Source of the DNA: Desulfobacterales bacterium | Lineage (GTDB): Bacteria > Desulfobacterota > Desulfobacteria > Desulfobacterales > RPRI01 | Length of the DNA: 15,265 nt | Assembly: GCA_030689795.1 (NCBI GenBank) | Contig: JAUYEO010000056.1 | Location: 1-15,265, forward strand | Reading direction: 5' to 3' | Shown here: piece by piece, positions 5,758 through 12,828 of the stretch | Numbering within the stretch: the stretch's first letter is position 1 | Layout of the letters: every line of letters starts with the position of its first letter | Notes under the pieces: model-generated | The model's input: only the letters and a program-made list of their open reading frames with translations | Told to the model about the DNA's origin: nothing | The model's database searches: none | Program-made: the position numbers and the translations under genes

Positions 5758-6944
5758 GATCTGTAATCGGCATTTATCTTAACGTAATCTATCGAAAAAT
5801 CACAAGTAAGGACAGACGCCTTTCCATCACCAGTTTTCAAATCAACCGTTATCGATAACTCAGGCTTCTTCAGCACTTTAGTCGCTTCTATTTCGGCGGC
5901 ATCACCACAACCCATGCCGTTTCTTACCATCAATACATCGTCAAAATAGATATCCACAAGCCCGGGATCAAATTCCGCACCCGATCTTCCGGCGGCGGCA
6001 AGAATTCTTCCCCAGTTCGCGTCTTCCCCGAACAGGGCCGTCTTGACCAGGCTCGAGTTGGCTATGGTTTTGGCGATTTTTTCAGCGTCACTTCCGCTTG
6101 CCGTACCCTTTACAATAATATCAACAAGTTTCGTGGCGCCCTCGCCGTCTTTAACGACCATTTTAGCAAGCTCCTTCAATACTTCATCGAGGAGCTCCTG
6201 AAAATATGTTTTGTCAGCCCTGCTTCCGACAACAGCTCCCGACATTCCATTTGCCATAACAAGAACCGTATCGTTTGTGCTTGTATCTCCGTCAATCGTT
6301 ATCCTGTTAAATGATTTCTCCACGGAAGAGGCCAGAACTTCTTTAAGAAAATCCGGCGAAACCGTTGCATCAGTACAGACAAAACAGAGCATTGTGGCCA
6401 TATCCGGGCATATCATTCCGGCTCCTTTTGCAACACCTGTAATATTGAAACCGGATCCGCCGATGTTGCCGTTTCTTGAAATAATCTTCGGGACCGTATC
6501 GGTTGTCATAATGGCTTGTGCAAAATCATTTATGCCGTCTGGGGAAAGCGATTTTATCAGTTCAGGAACAGCAGCCTTTATTTTATCAAGGGCAAGCGGT
6601 TTTCCGATAACACCCGTCGATGCAACCAGAACCAGCTCTTCGGATATATCCAGTTCATATGCCGCAAGTCTTGCTTCAGATATGGCATCTTTCAAGCCCT
6701 GATCGCCGGTGCAGCAGTTTGCGCTTCCGCTGTTTACAATAACAGCCCGGCAAAGGCCCTTTTTAATCCTCTCCCTGTCTACAAGAACCGGCGCCGCCTG
6801 CACTCTGTTTCTGGTAAAAACACCGGCAACGCTTGCCGGAACCTCTGAATAAATCAGTCCGAGATCTTTCTGACCGTTTTTTTTAAGGCCGGATACAACG
6901 CCGGAAAACGAAAAGCCCTTGCAAAGAATCTTTTTCATAAACAT
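5754..6944 (-). CDS. argJ: ArgJ, glutamate N-acetyltransferase / ornithine acetyltransferase
   Basis: The 396-residue protein matches the usual ArgJ length. ArgJ moves the acetyl group from N-acetylornithine to glutamate, closing the cyclic arginine pathway; bifunctional forms also use acetyl-CoA. Visible signatures are VNSGSANCCTG (70-80), ASTGVIGKPL (108-117), MTTDTVPK, and the autocleavage site KGAGMICPDMATML, where Thr184 becomes the N-terminal nucleophile of the beta subunit. The C-terminal GEDANWGRILAAAGRSG is also typical. ATGs at 6944 and 6938 are both near AGGA. It heads a minus-strand operon with rluB and rlmI. Whether it is mono- or bifunctional cannot be told from this sequence alone. 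Confidence 0.95.
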   Translation of the reverse strand: MFMKKILCKGFSFSGVVSGLKKNGQKDLGLIYSEVPASVAGVFTRNRVQAAPVLVDRERIKKGLCRAVIVNSGSANCCTGDQGLKDAISEARLAAYELDISEELVLVASTGVIGKPLALDKIKAAVPELIKSLSPDGINDFAQAIMTTDTVPKIISRNGNIGGSGFNITGVAKGAGMICPDMATMLCFVCTDATVSPDFLKEVLASSVEKSFNRITIDGDTSTNDTVLVMANGMSGAVVGSRADKTYFQELLDEVLKELAKMVVKDGEGATKLVDIIVKGTASGSDAEKIAKTIANSSLVKTALFGEDANWGRILAAAGRSGAEFDPGLVDIYFDDVLMVRNGMGCGDAAEIEATKVLKKPELSITVDLKTGDGKASVLTCDFSIDYVKINADYRS

Positions 6945-6980
6945 AATATCCTGTTATCACAATATTTAGTTTGGTTTCAG

Positions 6981-7019
6981 ATCCGGAAACTCAATAGTGT
7001 CCATAATTTGTTTCCGGAT
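6981..7019. repeat. 10-bp perfect inverted repeat upstream of argJ
   Basis: ATCCGGAAAC at 6981-6990 and GTTTCCGGAT at 7010-7019 are exact reverse complements around a 19-bp loop containing TAGTGTCCAT. A related arrangement with the same TAGTGTCCAT and CATCCG...CGGATG occurs at 12728-12772. It lies in the argJ leader, so it could be a small dispersed repeat, an operator or a leader hairpin. Confidence 0.55.
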
Positions 7020-7027
7020 GGAAGCTG

Positions 7028-7058
7028 ATTATCTGTCAGAACATGCCCCTCTTGTCAA
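7028..7058 (-). promoter_or_regulatory. promoter candidate for argJ-rluB-rlmI
   Basis: On the minus strand TTGACA (7058-7053) is followed after 19 bp by GATAAT (7033-7028). Both boxes are good but the spacing is two bases over optimum. The transcript would carry the 6981-7019 inverted repeat in its leader. Confidence 0.4.
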
Positions 7059-7129
7059 TCCACGCTTTTTGCCGTCCTTTAAAATAGTTACCTTTTTCCG
7101 GTACAACTACCATATGTTGAATAAATTTG

Positions 7130-7158
7130 TTGACAAGTAACTATATATTGGATATTGA
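7130..7158 (+). promoter_or_regulatory. promoter candidate for nrdD-nrdG
   Basis: TTGACA at 7130-7135 is followed after 17 bp by TATTGA (7153-7158). Between them lies ATATATTG (7143-7150), which resembles the core of an NrdR box (the usual ribonucleotide reductase repressor site). The flanks match poorly and a clear second box is not seen, so NrdR control is only a possibility. The leader to the nrdD start would be about 180 nt. Confidence 0.4.
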
Positions 7159-7280
7159 AACACATCATGCATATTTCTTGCTGATAATCCTCAGTTGTAT
7201 TTTTTACTAAACCATCAAAATTCACCGGAATACACGACCATGTGCTTTCTGTTTTTCTTTAAACTGGGCAGGTAATTTTC

Positions 7281-7308
7281 ATCTCCGATTAATACGGAGA
7301 TTTTTCTA
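7281..7308 (+). terminator. terminator-like hairpin in the nrdD leader (possible attenuator)
   Basis: ATCTCCG (7281-7287) pairs with CGGAGAT (7295-7301) around a 7-base loop, and the run TTTTTCTATTTT follows at once. This is the shape of an intrinsic terminator on the plus strand. It sits between the nrdD promoter candidate and the nrdD start, with no gene just upstream on that strand to terminate, so conditional termination of nrdD is a reasonable hypothesis. No known riboswitch sequence is recognised in front of it. Confidence 0.5.
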
Positions 7309-7342
7309 TTTTGAACCGACTAAACATGAAGAGGTGGCGCAA

Positions 7343-9547
7343 GTGTTTGAGGAAATCAAAAAACGTGACGGAAGGGTTGTTGAGTTTGATTCACCAAAGA
7401 TTACTGCTGCAATCGCAAAGGCCGGAAAAGCGACAGGTGAATTTGATGAAAGAGAAGCAAGAAAACTTACCCTTCGGGTTCTAACCCTTGCTCATGAACT
7501 CCGCCTTGGATCAGTTCCTGATGTCGAAGGAATTCAGGATATTGTTGAAAGGGTTCTTCTTGATTCGCCTTTTTACAAAACAGCAAAAGCATACATTATC
7601 TACAGGGAACAGCATGCCCAGATAAGAAGCATAGCAACCAATGCCAACATAAATCTTGTTGAAGACTATATTCAGAAGCTCGACTGGAAAATCAAGGAAA
7701 ACAGCAACATGTGCTATTCTCTCCAGGGGCTTAACAATTATATATCATCAGATGTGACTTCCGAATACTGGCTTAACCGAATCTATCCCCCCGAGGTTAG
7801 AGACGCCCACAAAAACGGAGAGATGCACATACATGACTTAAGCCTTTTGTCCGTTTACTGTGTTGGATGGGACTTAAAAGACCTTCTTACAAAGGGGTTC
7901 ATGGGTGTCGAGGGAAAAGTCGAAAGCGCCCCTCCCAAACACTTAAGATCCGCCCTGGGACAAATAGTAAATTTTTTCTACACGCTTCAGGGTGAAGCTG
8001 CCGGTGCGCAGGCTATTTCAAATTTTGACACTCTTCTCGCGCCGTTTGTCCGATTCGACCTGCTGAAATACAGTGAAGTAAAGCAGGCTTTACAGGAGTT
8101 CGTATTCAACATAAATATCCCGACACGGGTCGGCTTCCAGACTCCCTTTACGAATATAACCATGGACCTGTACGTTCCGTCGATTCTTAAAGACCACCCG
8201 GTAATAATCGGCGGAAAAGAGCGCACGGAGACATACTCGGAATTTCAGCCTGAAATGGATATGATAAACAGGGCTTTCGCCGAGGTAATGATGGCAGGGG
8301 ATGCAAGAGGAAGAGTCTTTACGTTCCCGATACCGACATACAGCATAACTGCAGATTTTGACTGGGATAATCCGAATCTTGAAACTGTCTGGAAGATGAC
8401 AGGCAAATATGGAATCCCCTATTTTTCAAACTTTGTCAATTCCGACCTTTCTCCTGAAGACACAAGGTCTATGTGCTGCAGGCTGCGCCTCGACAACAGA
8501 GAGCTTCTTAAAAGAGGCGGCGGTCTCTTCGGCGCAAGTCCGCTTACAGGATCAATAGGGGTCGTTACTATAAACCTTCCGCGCATAGGCTATCTTTCAA
8601 AGAACGATGATGAGTTTTTTACTTATCTTAAGGGGAAAATCAACCTGGCAACGAAAAGCCTTTCCATAAAAAGGAAGATCCTTGAAAGGTTTACCGATAA
8701 AAACCTCTACCCTTATTCTAAATTCTATCTAAGGGAAGTAAAAAACGGAACAGGCCTTTACTGGAAAAATCATTTTTCAACAATCGGTATAATCGGAATG
8801 AACGAAGCCTGCCTTAATTATATCGGCAAGAATATTGCGAGCAAAGAAGGCCTCGATTTTTCCCTGAAAGTTATGGATTATATACGAAATATTCTTTCCG
8901 AAACCCAGGAAGAAACAGGAGATCTTTACAACCTTGAAGCGACCCCCGCGGAAGGAACATCCTACAGGCTGTCCATGAAAGACAAGCAGAAATTCCCGGA
9001 TATCATCTGCGCCAATGAAGAAGATTACGTAAAAGGAGCGGCGCCCTATTATACCAATTCAACTCAGCTTCCAGTTAACTATACTGATGATATATATGAA
9101 ACCTTAAGATTGCAGGACAGCCTTCAGACCAAATATACCGGCGGCACTGTTTTGCATATTTTCCTGGGTGAGCTCATCACGGACGTTGCAACAATAAAAG
9201 GGCTTATAAGAAAAATATCAACTAATTTTCATCTGCCCTATTTTACCCTGACTCCGACATTCAGTGTATGCCCGTCTCACGGGTATCTGAAAGGAAAGCA
9301 GGAAAAATGCGCCATCTGTGATTCTGAAACGGAAGTCTATTCCCGGGTTGTCGGATATTTACGCCCGGTAAAGCAATGGAATAACGGCAAACAGGCCGAA
9401 TTCGCCATGAGAAAATCATATAAACTCCCGTCTGATGAATCCGCAGACATGAACAGTTCCATAAATTCCAAACCGGACATTTCAGAGAATGAGAGTTTTT
9501 TCGAGACAGAGCCTCTTCGAATATCCGGGGGAGCGGGAATGCTTTGA
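7343..9547 (+). CDS. nrdD: anaerobic (class III) ribonucleoside-triphosphate reductase
   Basis: NrdD reduces ribonucleotides to deoxyribonucleotides without oxygen, using a glycyl radical. The N-terminus (about 1-90, KKRDGRVVEFDSPKI) is an ATP-cone, which senses ATP/dATP. The active-site cysteines are in MCCRLRLD (Cys378/379). A C-terminal zinc site reads CPSHG (Cys643, His646) and CAIC (Cys656, Cys659). The radical is in RVVGYL, Gly671. About 60 residues follow the glycine, longer than usual, with an acidic, Ser/Asn-rich tail. GTG codons at 7334 and 7343 are both in frame; I prefer 7343 because GAGGTGG (7331-7337) lies five bases before it, whereas it overlaps the other start. That start gives 734 residues. 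nrdG overlaps the 3' end, so reductase and activase are made together. Confidence 0.96.
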   Translation: MFEEIKKRDGRVVEFDSPKITAAIAKAGKATGEFDEREARKLTLRVLTLAHELRLGSVPDVEGIQDIVERVLLDSPFYKTAKAYIIYREQHAQIRSIATNANINLVEDYIQKLDWKIKENSNMCYSLQGLNNYISSDVTSEYWLNRIYPPEVRDAHKNGEMHIHDLSLLSVYCVGWDLKDLLTKGFMGVEGKVESAPPKHLRSALGQIVNFFYTLQGEAAGAQAISNFDTLLAPFVRFDLLKYSEVKQALQEFVFNINIPTRVGFQTPFTNITMDLYVPSILKDHPVIIGGKERTETYSEFQPEMDMINRAFAEVMMAGDARGRVFTFPIPTYSITADFDWDNPNLETVWKMTGKYGIPYFSNFVNSDLSPEDTRSMCCRLRLDNRELLKRGGGLFGASPLTGSIGVVTINLPRIGYLSKNDDEFFTYLKGKINLATKSLSIKRKILERFTDKNLYPYSKFYLREVKNGTGLYWKNHFSTIGIIGMNEACLNYIGKNIASKEGLDFSLKVMDYIRNILSETQEETGDLYNLEATPAEGTSYRLSMKDKQKFPDIICANEEDYVKGAAPYYTNSTQLPVNYTDDIYETLRLQDSLQTKYTGGTVLHIFLGELITDVATIKGLIRKISTNFHLPYFTLTPTFSVCPSHGYLKGKQEKCAICDSETEVYSRVVGYLRPVKQWNNGKQAEFAMRKSYKLPSDESADMNSSINSKPDISENESFFETEPLRISGGAGML

Positions 9548-10236
9548 TTTTTGGAGGCATTCAGAAAAATTCCCTGATTGATTATCCCGGAAAAATAAGC
9601 TGTGTTCTTTTTATCTCGGGGTGTAATTTTGCCTGCCCCTATTGCCACAACCCTGAGCTTGCAAAAAACAACCCGTCTGTATTTTTGAAAGAAATTGAAA
9701 TTTACGCTTTTCTCGAAAGCCGGAAGGGTTTTCTGGACGGAGTCGTTATTTCAGGCGGAGAGCCGACTCTTTGCGATGATATTGAGTCTGTATGCAGGAA
9801 AATAAAAGCCGTCGGCTATCCCGTTAAACTTGATACAAACGGAAGCCGTCCATCGGTTGTAAAAAATTTAATTGATAAAGGTCTCGTCGACTATATTGCC
9901 ATGGATATCAAGACAGACCCCGCTCTCTACTCTTTTTTTGTAAAATACGGCTGCGAATCTGCCGATATATTATCAAGCATTAAAACCATCATGAATTCGC
10001 CAATTGATTACGAGTTCAGAACAACGTGCGTCAGGCCGTTTATAAGCCAGCCTGTTATCGGGAAAATTTCCGGTATTATTAAAGGGGCCGGTCTTTATGT
10101 TCTTCAGCGTTTTCAAAATAAAAACGTGCTTGATCCTGATTTTTTCGCCGCTGAAGATTGCGGATTCAGTGATCAGGAATTGCTTGAGCTTCAAACCGCG
10201 GCGGAACCCTTCGTCGGCAAATGCATCATCCGCTGA
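9544..10236 (+). CDS. nrdG: anaerobic ribonucleotide reductase activating protein (radical SAM)
   Basis: This 230-residue radical SAM enzyme loads the glycyl radical on NrdD. It carries the iron-sulfur cluster motif CNFACPYC (Cys27, Cys31, Cys34), preceded by IQKNSLIDYPGK, which is typical of the NrdG group found with NrdD outside the enterobacteria. GGEP at 71-74 is the SAM-binding motif, and MDIKTD follows at about 121-126. The start is TTG (9544), overlapping the nrdD stop as TTGA, with GGGGGAG about ten bases upstream; there is no ATG that would keep the conserved N-terminus. Genes of the related YjjW and pyruvate-formate-lyase activase type share the fold, but the nrdD partner settles the role. 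Confidence 0.94.
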   Translation: MIFGGIQKNSLIDYPGKISCVLFISGCNFACPYCHNPELAKNNPSVFLKEIEIYAFLESRKGFLDGVVISGGEPTLCDDIESVCRKIKAVGYPVKLDTNGSRPSVVKNLIDKGLVDYIAMDIKTDPALYSFFVKYGCESADILSSIKTIMNSPIDYEFRTTCVRPFISQPVIGKISGIIKGAGLYVLQRFQNKNVLDPDFFAAEDCGFSDQELLELQTAAEPFVGKCIIR

Positions 10237-10270
10237 TATAATCGATTTGCAGATGGACACCAACCCACTG

Positions 10271-10332
10271 TTCATTATTCACTTTTCACCATTCACTTTT
10301 CACTCTTTACTGTTCAGCCTTCACTCTTTTTT
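10271..10332. repeat. degenerate heptanucleotide array, consensus TTCACTN
   Basis: Eight consecutive 7-bp units run from 10271 to 10326: TTCATTA, TTCACTT, TTCACCA, TTCACTT, TTCACTC, TTTACTG, TTCAGCC, TTCACTC, ending in a T run. The period is exact with base changes only, so it grew by unit duplication. It lies 35 bp after nrdG. No coding or structural role is evident. Confidence 0.75.
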
Positions 10333-10336
10333 CCCT

Positions 10337-10424
10337 TTAGGGGCCGTTACGAAATAACCATTACATTTTTGACCATTTTGTTAGGAGCCGTTACAAAATA
10401 ACCATTACATTTCTGACCATTTTG
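10337..10424. repeat. 44-bp tandem repeat, two copies
   Basis: 10337-10380 and 10381-10424 match at 41 of 44 positions. Each unit holds GG(G/A)GCCGTTAC at its left and ends in GACCATTTTG. The second copy provides the left arm of the hairpin at 10384-10434. Confidence 0.85.
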
Positions 10425-10434
10425 TTACGGCTCC
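10384..10434. repeat. 16-bp inverted repeat / strong hairpin downstream of nrdG
   Basis: GGAGCCGTTACAAAAT (10384-10399) and ATTTTGTTACGGCTCC (10419-10434) pair at 15 of 16 positions around a 19-base loop. The stem would form in RNA on either strand. It could stop or stabilise the 3' end of the nrdDG transcript, but it lacks a U-tract. Its embedding in tandem repeats suggests a mobile palindromic element instead. Confidence 0.7.
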
Positions 10435-10476
10435 TTATGCCAGTCACAGCTTACGGCTCCTTATGCCGGTCATGGC
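10425..10476. repeat. 26-bp tandem repeat, two copies
   Basis: 10425-10450 and 10451-10476 match at 23 of 26 positions, both starting TTACGGCTCCTTATGCC. The first ten bases are the right arm of the neighbouring hairpin, so the hairpin arm is present twice in direct order. Confidence 0.8.
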
Positions 10477-10481
10477 ATTGC

Positions 10482-10512
10482 AATGTTACGATTATTTTTG
10501 AACAACGGCTTA
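10482..10512 (+). repeat. 31-bp dispersed repeat, copy A
   Basis: This segment, with core TTATTTTTGAAC and ending ACGGCTTA, matches the reverse complement of the last 31 bases of the window (15235-15265) at 27 of 31 positions. It lies upstream of prpE; the other copy lies upstream of the TetR gene. Confidence 0.7.
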
Positions 10513-10559
10513 ATATCGATTTGTACGGTTCAAATTATGTATGCCATTCATTTTTTTAC

Positions 10560-10588
10560 TTGACACTTATGTTTATAATTTCTATTTA
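10560..10588 (+). promoter_or_regulatory. weak promoter candidate for prpE
   Basis: TTGACA at 10560-10565 is followed after 17 bp by TATTTA (10583-10588), a poor -10 box. A perfect TATAAT at 10574-10579 is only 8 bp from the -35 and would need an unrelated upstream contact. The start site would fall just before the palindromic leader element, so the element would be transcribed. Confidence 0.35.
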
Positions 10589-10615
10589 AAAAACAGTTTG
10601 CTCACTTTTACTATA

Positions 10616-10712
10616 ACCCCGATAAACGGGATAAGTTTACAAGATTATTTTCTGCTACTCATTTCAGTACCCCCTTGAGGGGTAAAAAACGCAGGAAATA
10701 ATCTCTTACCTA
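10616..10712 (+). repeat. palindromic leader element, copy 1 (upstream of prpE)
   Basis: The element starts with ACCCCGATAAACGGG, itself able to form a small CCCG/CGGG hairpin (10616-10630). A 13-bp stem follows: GATTATTTTCTGC (10643-10655) with GCAGGAAATAATC (10691-10703), one G-U pair. Inside it is a hairpin TACCCC/GGGGTA (10668-10673, 10679-10684) with loop CTTGA. The prpE ribosome binding site AAGGAGG begins six bases after the element ends. A second copy stands before the gene at 13033. The differences between copies keep the base pairs, which suggests a conserved RNA structure or palindromic mobile element; no known riboswitch class is recognised. Confidence 0.75.
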
Positions 10713-10730
10713 CTAAAAAGGAGGACGACG

Positions 10731-12638
10731 ATGACAAACCCGTATTTTCAAGCTTACGAAAGATCCCTTAAAGACCCTGAAGGATTCTGGGGCGAAGTAG
10801 CGGAAGACTGTCACTGGTATAAAAAATGGGACAAAGTCCTGGATGATTCCCGCAAGCCATATTTCTACAGATGGTTCCCTGGCGGAATGGTCAATACCTG
10901 TTACAACGCACTTGATTTTCACGTAGAAAACGGCAGAGGCGGCCAGGATGCGCTAATTTATGACAGCCCTGTCACCGATACGATAAAGAAATTCACATAC
11001 ATTGAGTTAAGAGATCTCGTTGCCAAGTTTGCGGGTGCACTTTCCTCCCTTGGCGTTGGCAAAGGGGATCGCGTCCTCATTTATATGCCCATGATTCCGG
11101 AAGCAGCTATAGCAATGCTTGCTTGCGCCCGCCTTGGAGCAATCCATTCGGTAGTTTTCGGAGGATTTGCAGCAAATGAGCTTGCAACCCGGATAAACGA
11201 TGCGAAACCGAAAGTGATTGTTTCAGCCTCATGCGGCATAGAAGTAAAAAGAGTGATTCCCTACAAGCCGCTCTTAGACGGCGCCATTGAAATGGCTAAA
11301 TCAAAACCTGATCACTGCATAATTTGCCAGCGTCCCATGGAAACAGCAAACCTGATTCCGGGCCGGGACCTCGACTGGAATGATGTAATGGCAAAAGCCA
11401 AACCGCACGACTGTGTCCCCGTCGCATCTACAGACCCCCTGTACATACTCTACACATCAGGCACAACAGGTATTCCAAAAGGGGTAGTCAGAGATAATGG
11501 CGGACACATGGTAGCGCTTAAATGGACCATGAAAGCAATCTATAATGTTGATGCCGGAGATGTTTACTGGGCAGCATCGGATATCGGATGGGTTGTCGGT
11601 CATTCCTATATAATTTATGGCCCGCTTTTAAAAGGCTGCACTACAATCTTGTTTGAAGGAAAGCCCGTAGGTACACCCGATGCCGGTGCCTTCTGGCGAA
11701 TTATATCCCAGCACAAGGTAAAAACCATGTTCACGGCTCCAACGGCTTTCAGAGCAATAAAAAGGGAGGACCCGAAAGCCGAGCATATGAAAAAATATGA
11801 TCTCTCCAACTTCAAGTATTTATTTCTGGCAGGTGAAAGGCTTGACCCGGATACCCTCCGCTGGGCTGAAAAAAGCATCGGTGTTCCTGTAATTGATCAC
11901 TGGTGGCAGACCGAAACAGGCTGGTCGATAGCCGCAAACTGCGTCGGCCTGCATCATTTCCCTGTTAAACAGGGATCTCCCACAAAACCGGCTCCCGGAA
12001 TGGATGTTAGGGCCGTTGATCCTAACAATAATATAGTCAAGCCCGGAGAAATCGGCGCCCTCGTCATTAAGTTGCCTCTTCCTCCGGGAACTTTACCGAC
12101 TTTGTGGAACAATGATGAAGGATTTATCAGTTCATATCTGAAGGAATTCCCGGGATACTACAAGACGGCAGATGCCGGTTTTATCGATGAAGACGGGTAT
12201 GTTTATGTAATGACACGGACAGACGATGTAATCAATGTCGCGGGCCACCGCCTTTCAACGGGCGGCATGGAAGAGATACTCTCCGACCATCCCGATGTAG
12301 CCGAATGCGCGGTTTTGGGAGTTGATGACCAGTTAAAGGGGCAGGTTCCCATAGGCTTTATAGTACTCAAAGCCGGGGTTACGCGCAGCCAGGATGAAAT
12401 TATTAAAGAAGTCGTCAAGATGGTAAGAGACAGGATCGGCGCAATCGCATCTTTTAAAACGGCGACGGTTGTAAAGCGCCTTCCCAAAACACGCTCTGGT
12501 AAAATACTGAGGGGAACCATACAGAAAATTGCCGACAACAAGGAATTCAAGATACCGGCAACAATTGATGATCCCGTAATTTTAGATGAAATGAGAGAAG
12601 CATTGGAAAAAATCGGCTATGCAGGCGTGAGGAAATAA
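10731..12638 (+). CDS. prpE: propionyl-CoA synthetase-type acyl-CoA ligase
   Basis: This 635-residue AMP-forming ligase joins a short-chain acid, most likely propionate, to CoA through an acyl-adenylate. An acetyl-CoA-synthetase N-terminal domain (about 5-65) precedes the adenylation core. The core shows FGGFAANELATRINDAKPK, the P-loop YTSGTTGIPKG (241-251) followed by VVRDNGG, and DHWWQTETGW (389-398). Near the C-terminus are DDVINVAGHRLSTGGMEE and the catalytic lysine in RSGKILRGT (Lys591), a site often acetylated in this family. VVRDNGG and DHWWQTE fit PrpE/ACSS3 better than acetyl-CoA synthetase, but specificity is not proven. AAGGAGG lies six bases before the ATG. In an anaerobe the role would be propionate activation for oxidation by the methylmalonyl-CoA route (inferred). 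A 14-bp hairpin follows the stop. Confidence 0.9.
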   Translation: MTNPYFQAYERSLKDPEGFWGEVAEDCHWYKKWDKVLDDSRKPYFYRWFPGGMVNTCYNALDFHVENGRGGQDALIYDSPVTDTIKKFTYIELRDLVAKFAGALSSLGVGKGDRVLIYMPMIPEAAIAMLACARLGAIHSVVFGGFAANELATRINDAKPKVIVSASCGIEVKRVIPYKPLLDGAIEMAKSKPDHCIICQRPMETANLIPGRDLDWNDVMAKAKPHDCVPVASTDPLYILYTSGTTGIPKGVVRDNGGHMVALKWTMKAIYNVDAGDVYWAASDIGWVVGHSYIIYGPLLKGCTTILFEGKPVGTPDAGAFWRIISQHKVKTMFTAPTAFRAIKREDPKAEHMKKYDLSNFKYLFLAGERLDPDTLRWAEKSIGVPVIDHWWQTETGWSIAANCVGLHHFPVKQGSPTKPAPGMDVRAVDPNNNIVKPGEIGALVIKLPLPPGTLPTLWNNDEGFISSYLKEFPGYYKTADAGFIDEDGYVYVMTRTDDVINVAGHRLSTGGMEEILSDHPDVAECAVLGVDDQLKGQVPIGFIVLKAGVTRSQDEIIKEVVKMVRDRIGAIASFKTATVVKRLPKTRSGKILRGTIQKIADNKEFKIPATIDDPVILDEMREALEKIGYAGVRK

Positions 12639-12655
12639 TTCTGCAAATAAATTAA

Positions 12656-12692
12656 GCCTGGTGTTGACTATCCTTCGGAGTCAACGCCAGGC
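12656..12692 (+). terminator. strong hairpin downstream of prpE
   Basis: GCCTGGTGTTGACT (12656-12669) pairs with AGTCAACGCCAGGC (12679-12692) over 14 positions with a single wobble pair and a 9-base loop, starting 18 bases after the stop codon. It is placed and shaped like a terminator, although only a weak A/T-rich tail follows, so it may work with a factor or as an mRNA 3' protector. Confidence 0.75.
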
Positions 12693-12727
12693 CTTCGAAA
12701 AGTAATAATTTATAATAGTTATCTAAT

Positions 12728-12772
12728 TAGTGTCCATCCGGAATATTTTAAAAAGCCTTTTGGAAACGGATG
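12728..12772. repeat. imperfect inverted repeat related to the one upstream of argJ
   Basis: TAGTGTCCATCCGGAA (12729-12744) is opposed by GGAAACGGATG (12762-12772), giving a CATCCG/CGGATG pairing. The argJ-side repeat (6981-7019) shares TAGTGTCCAT and the CCGGAA / GGAAAC arms in a different order, so the two may be worn copies of one element. Confidence 0.4.
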
Positions 12773-12828
12773 AAATTTCCTTGTATTAAAGTCAATTCCA
12801 TGTTATCCGGCACTTTGAATTTATCCTT

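Noticed and set aside
7136..7160. NrdR boxes upstream of nrdD
   Set aside because: Only an 8-base core matches; flanks are poor and the expected second box at fixed spacing was not found.
10337..10476. Repeats considered as a CRISPR array
   Set aside because: Units are contiguous tandem copies without unique spacers, and no cas gene is present.
10574..10579. Perfect TATAAT upstream of prpE
   Set aside because: Only 8 bp separate it from TTGACA, and the correctly spaced -35 position is a T tract, so it is not a standard promoter by itself.
10616..10730. Known riboswitch (c-di-GMP, guanidine, fluoride, ZTP) in the prpE leader
   Set aside because: None of the conserved core sequences of these classes is visible; only the palindromic element itself is supported.
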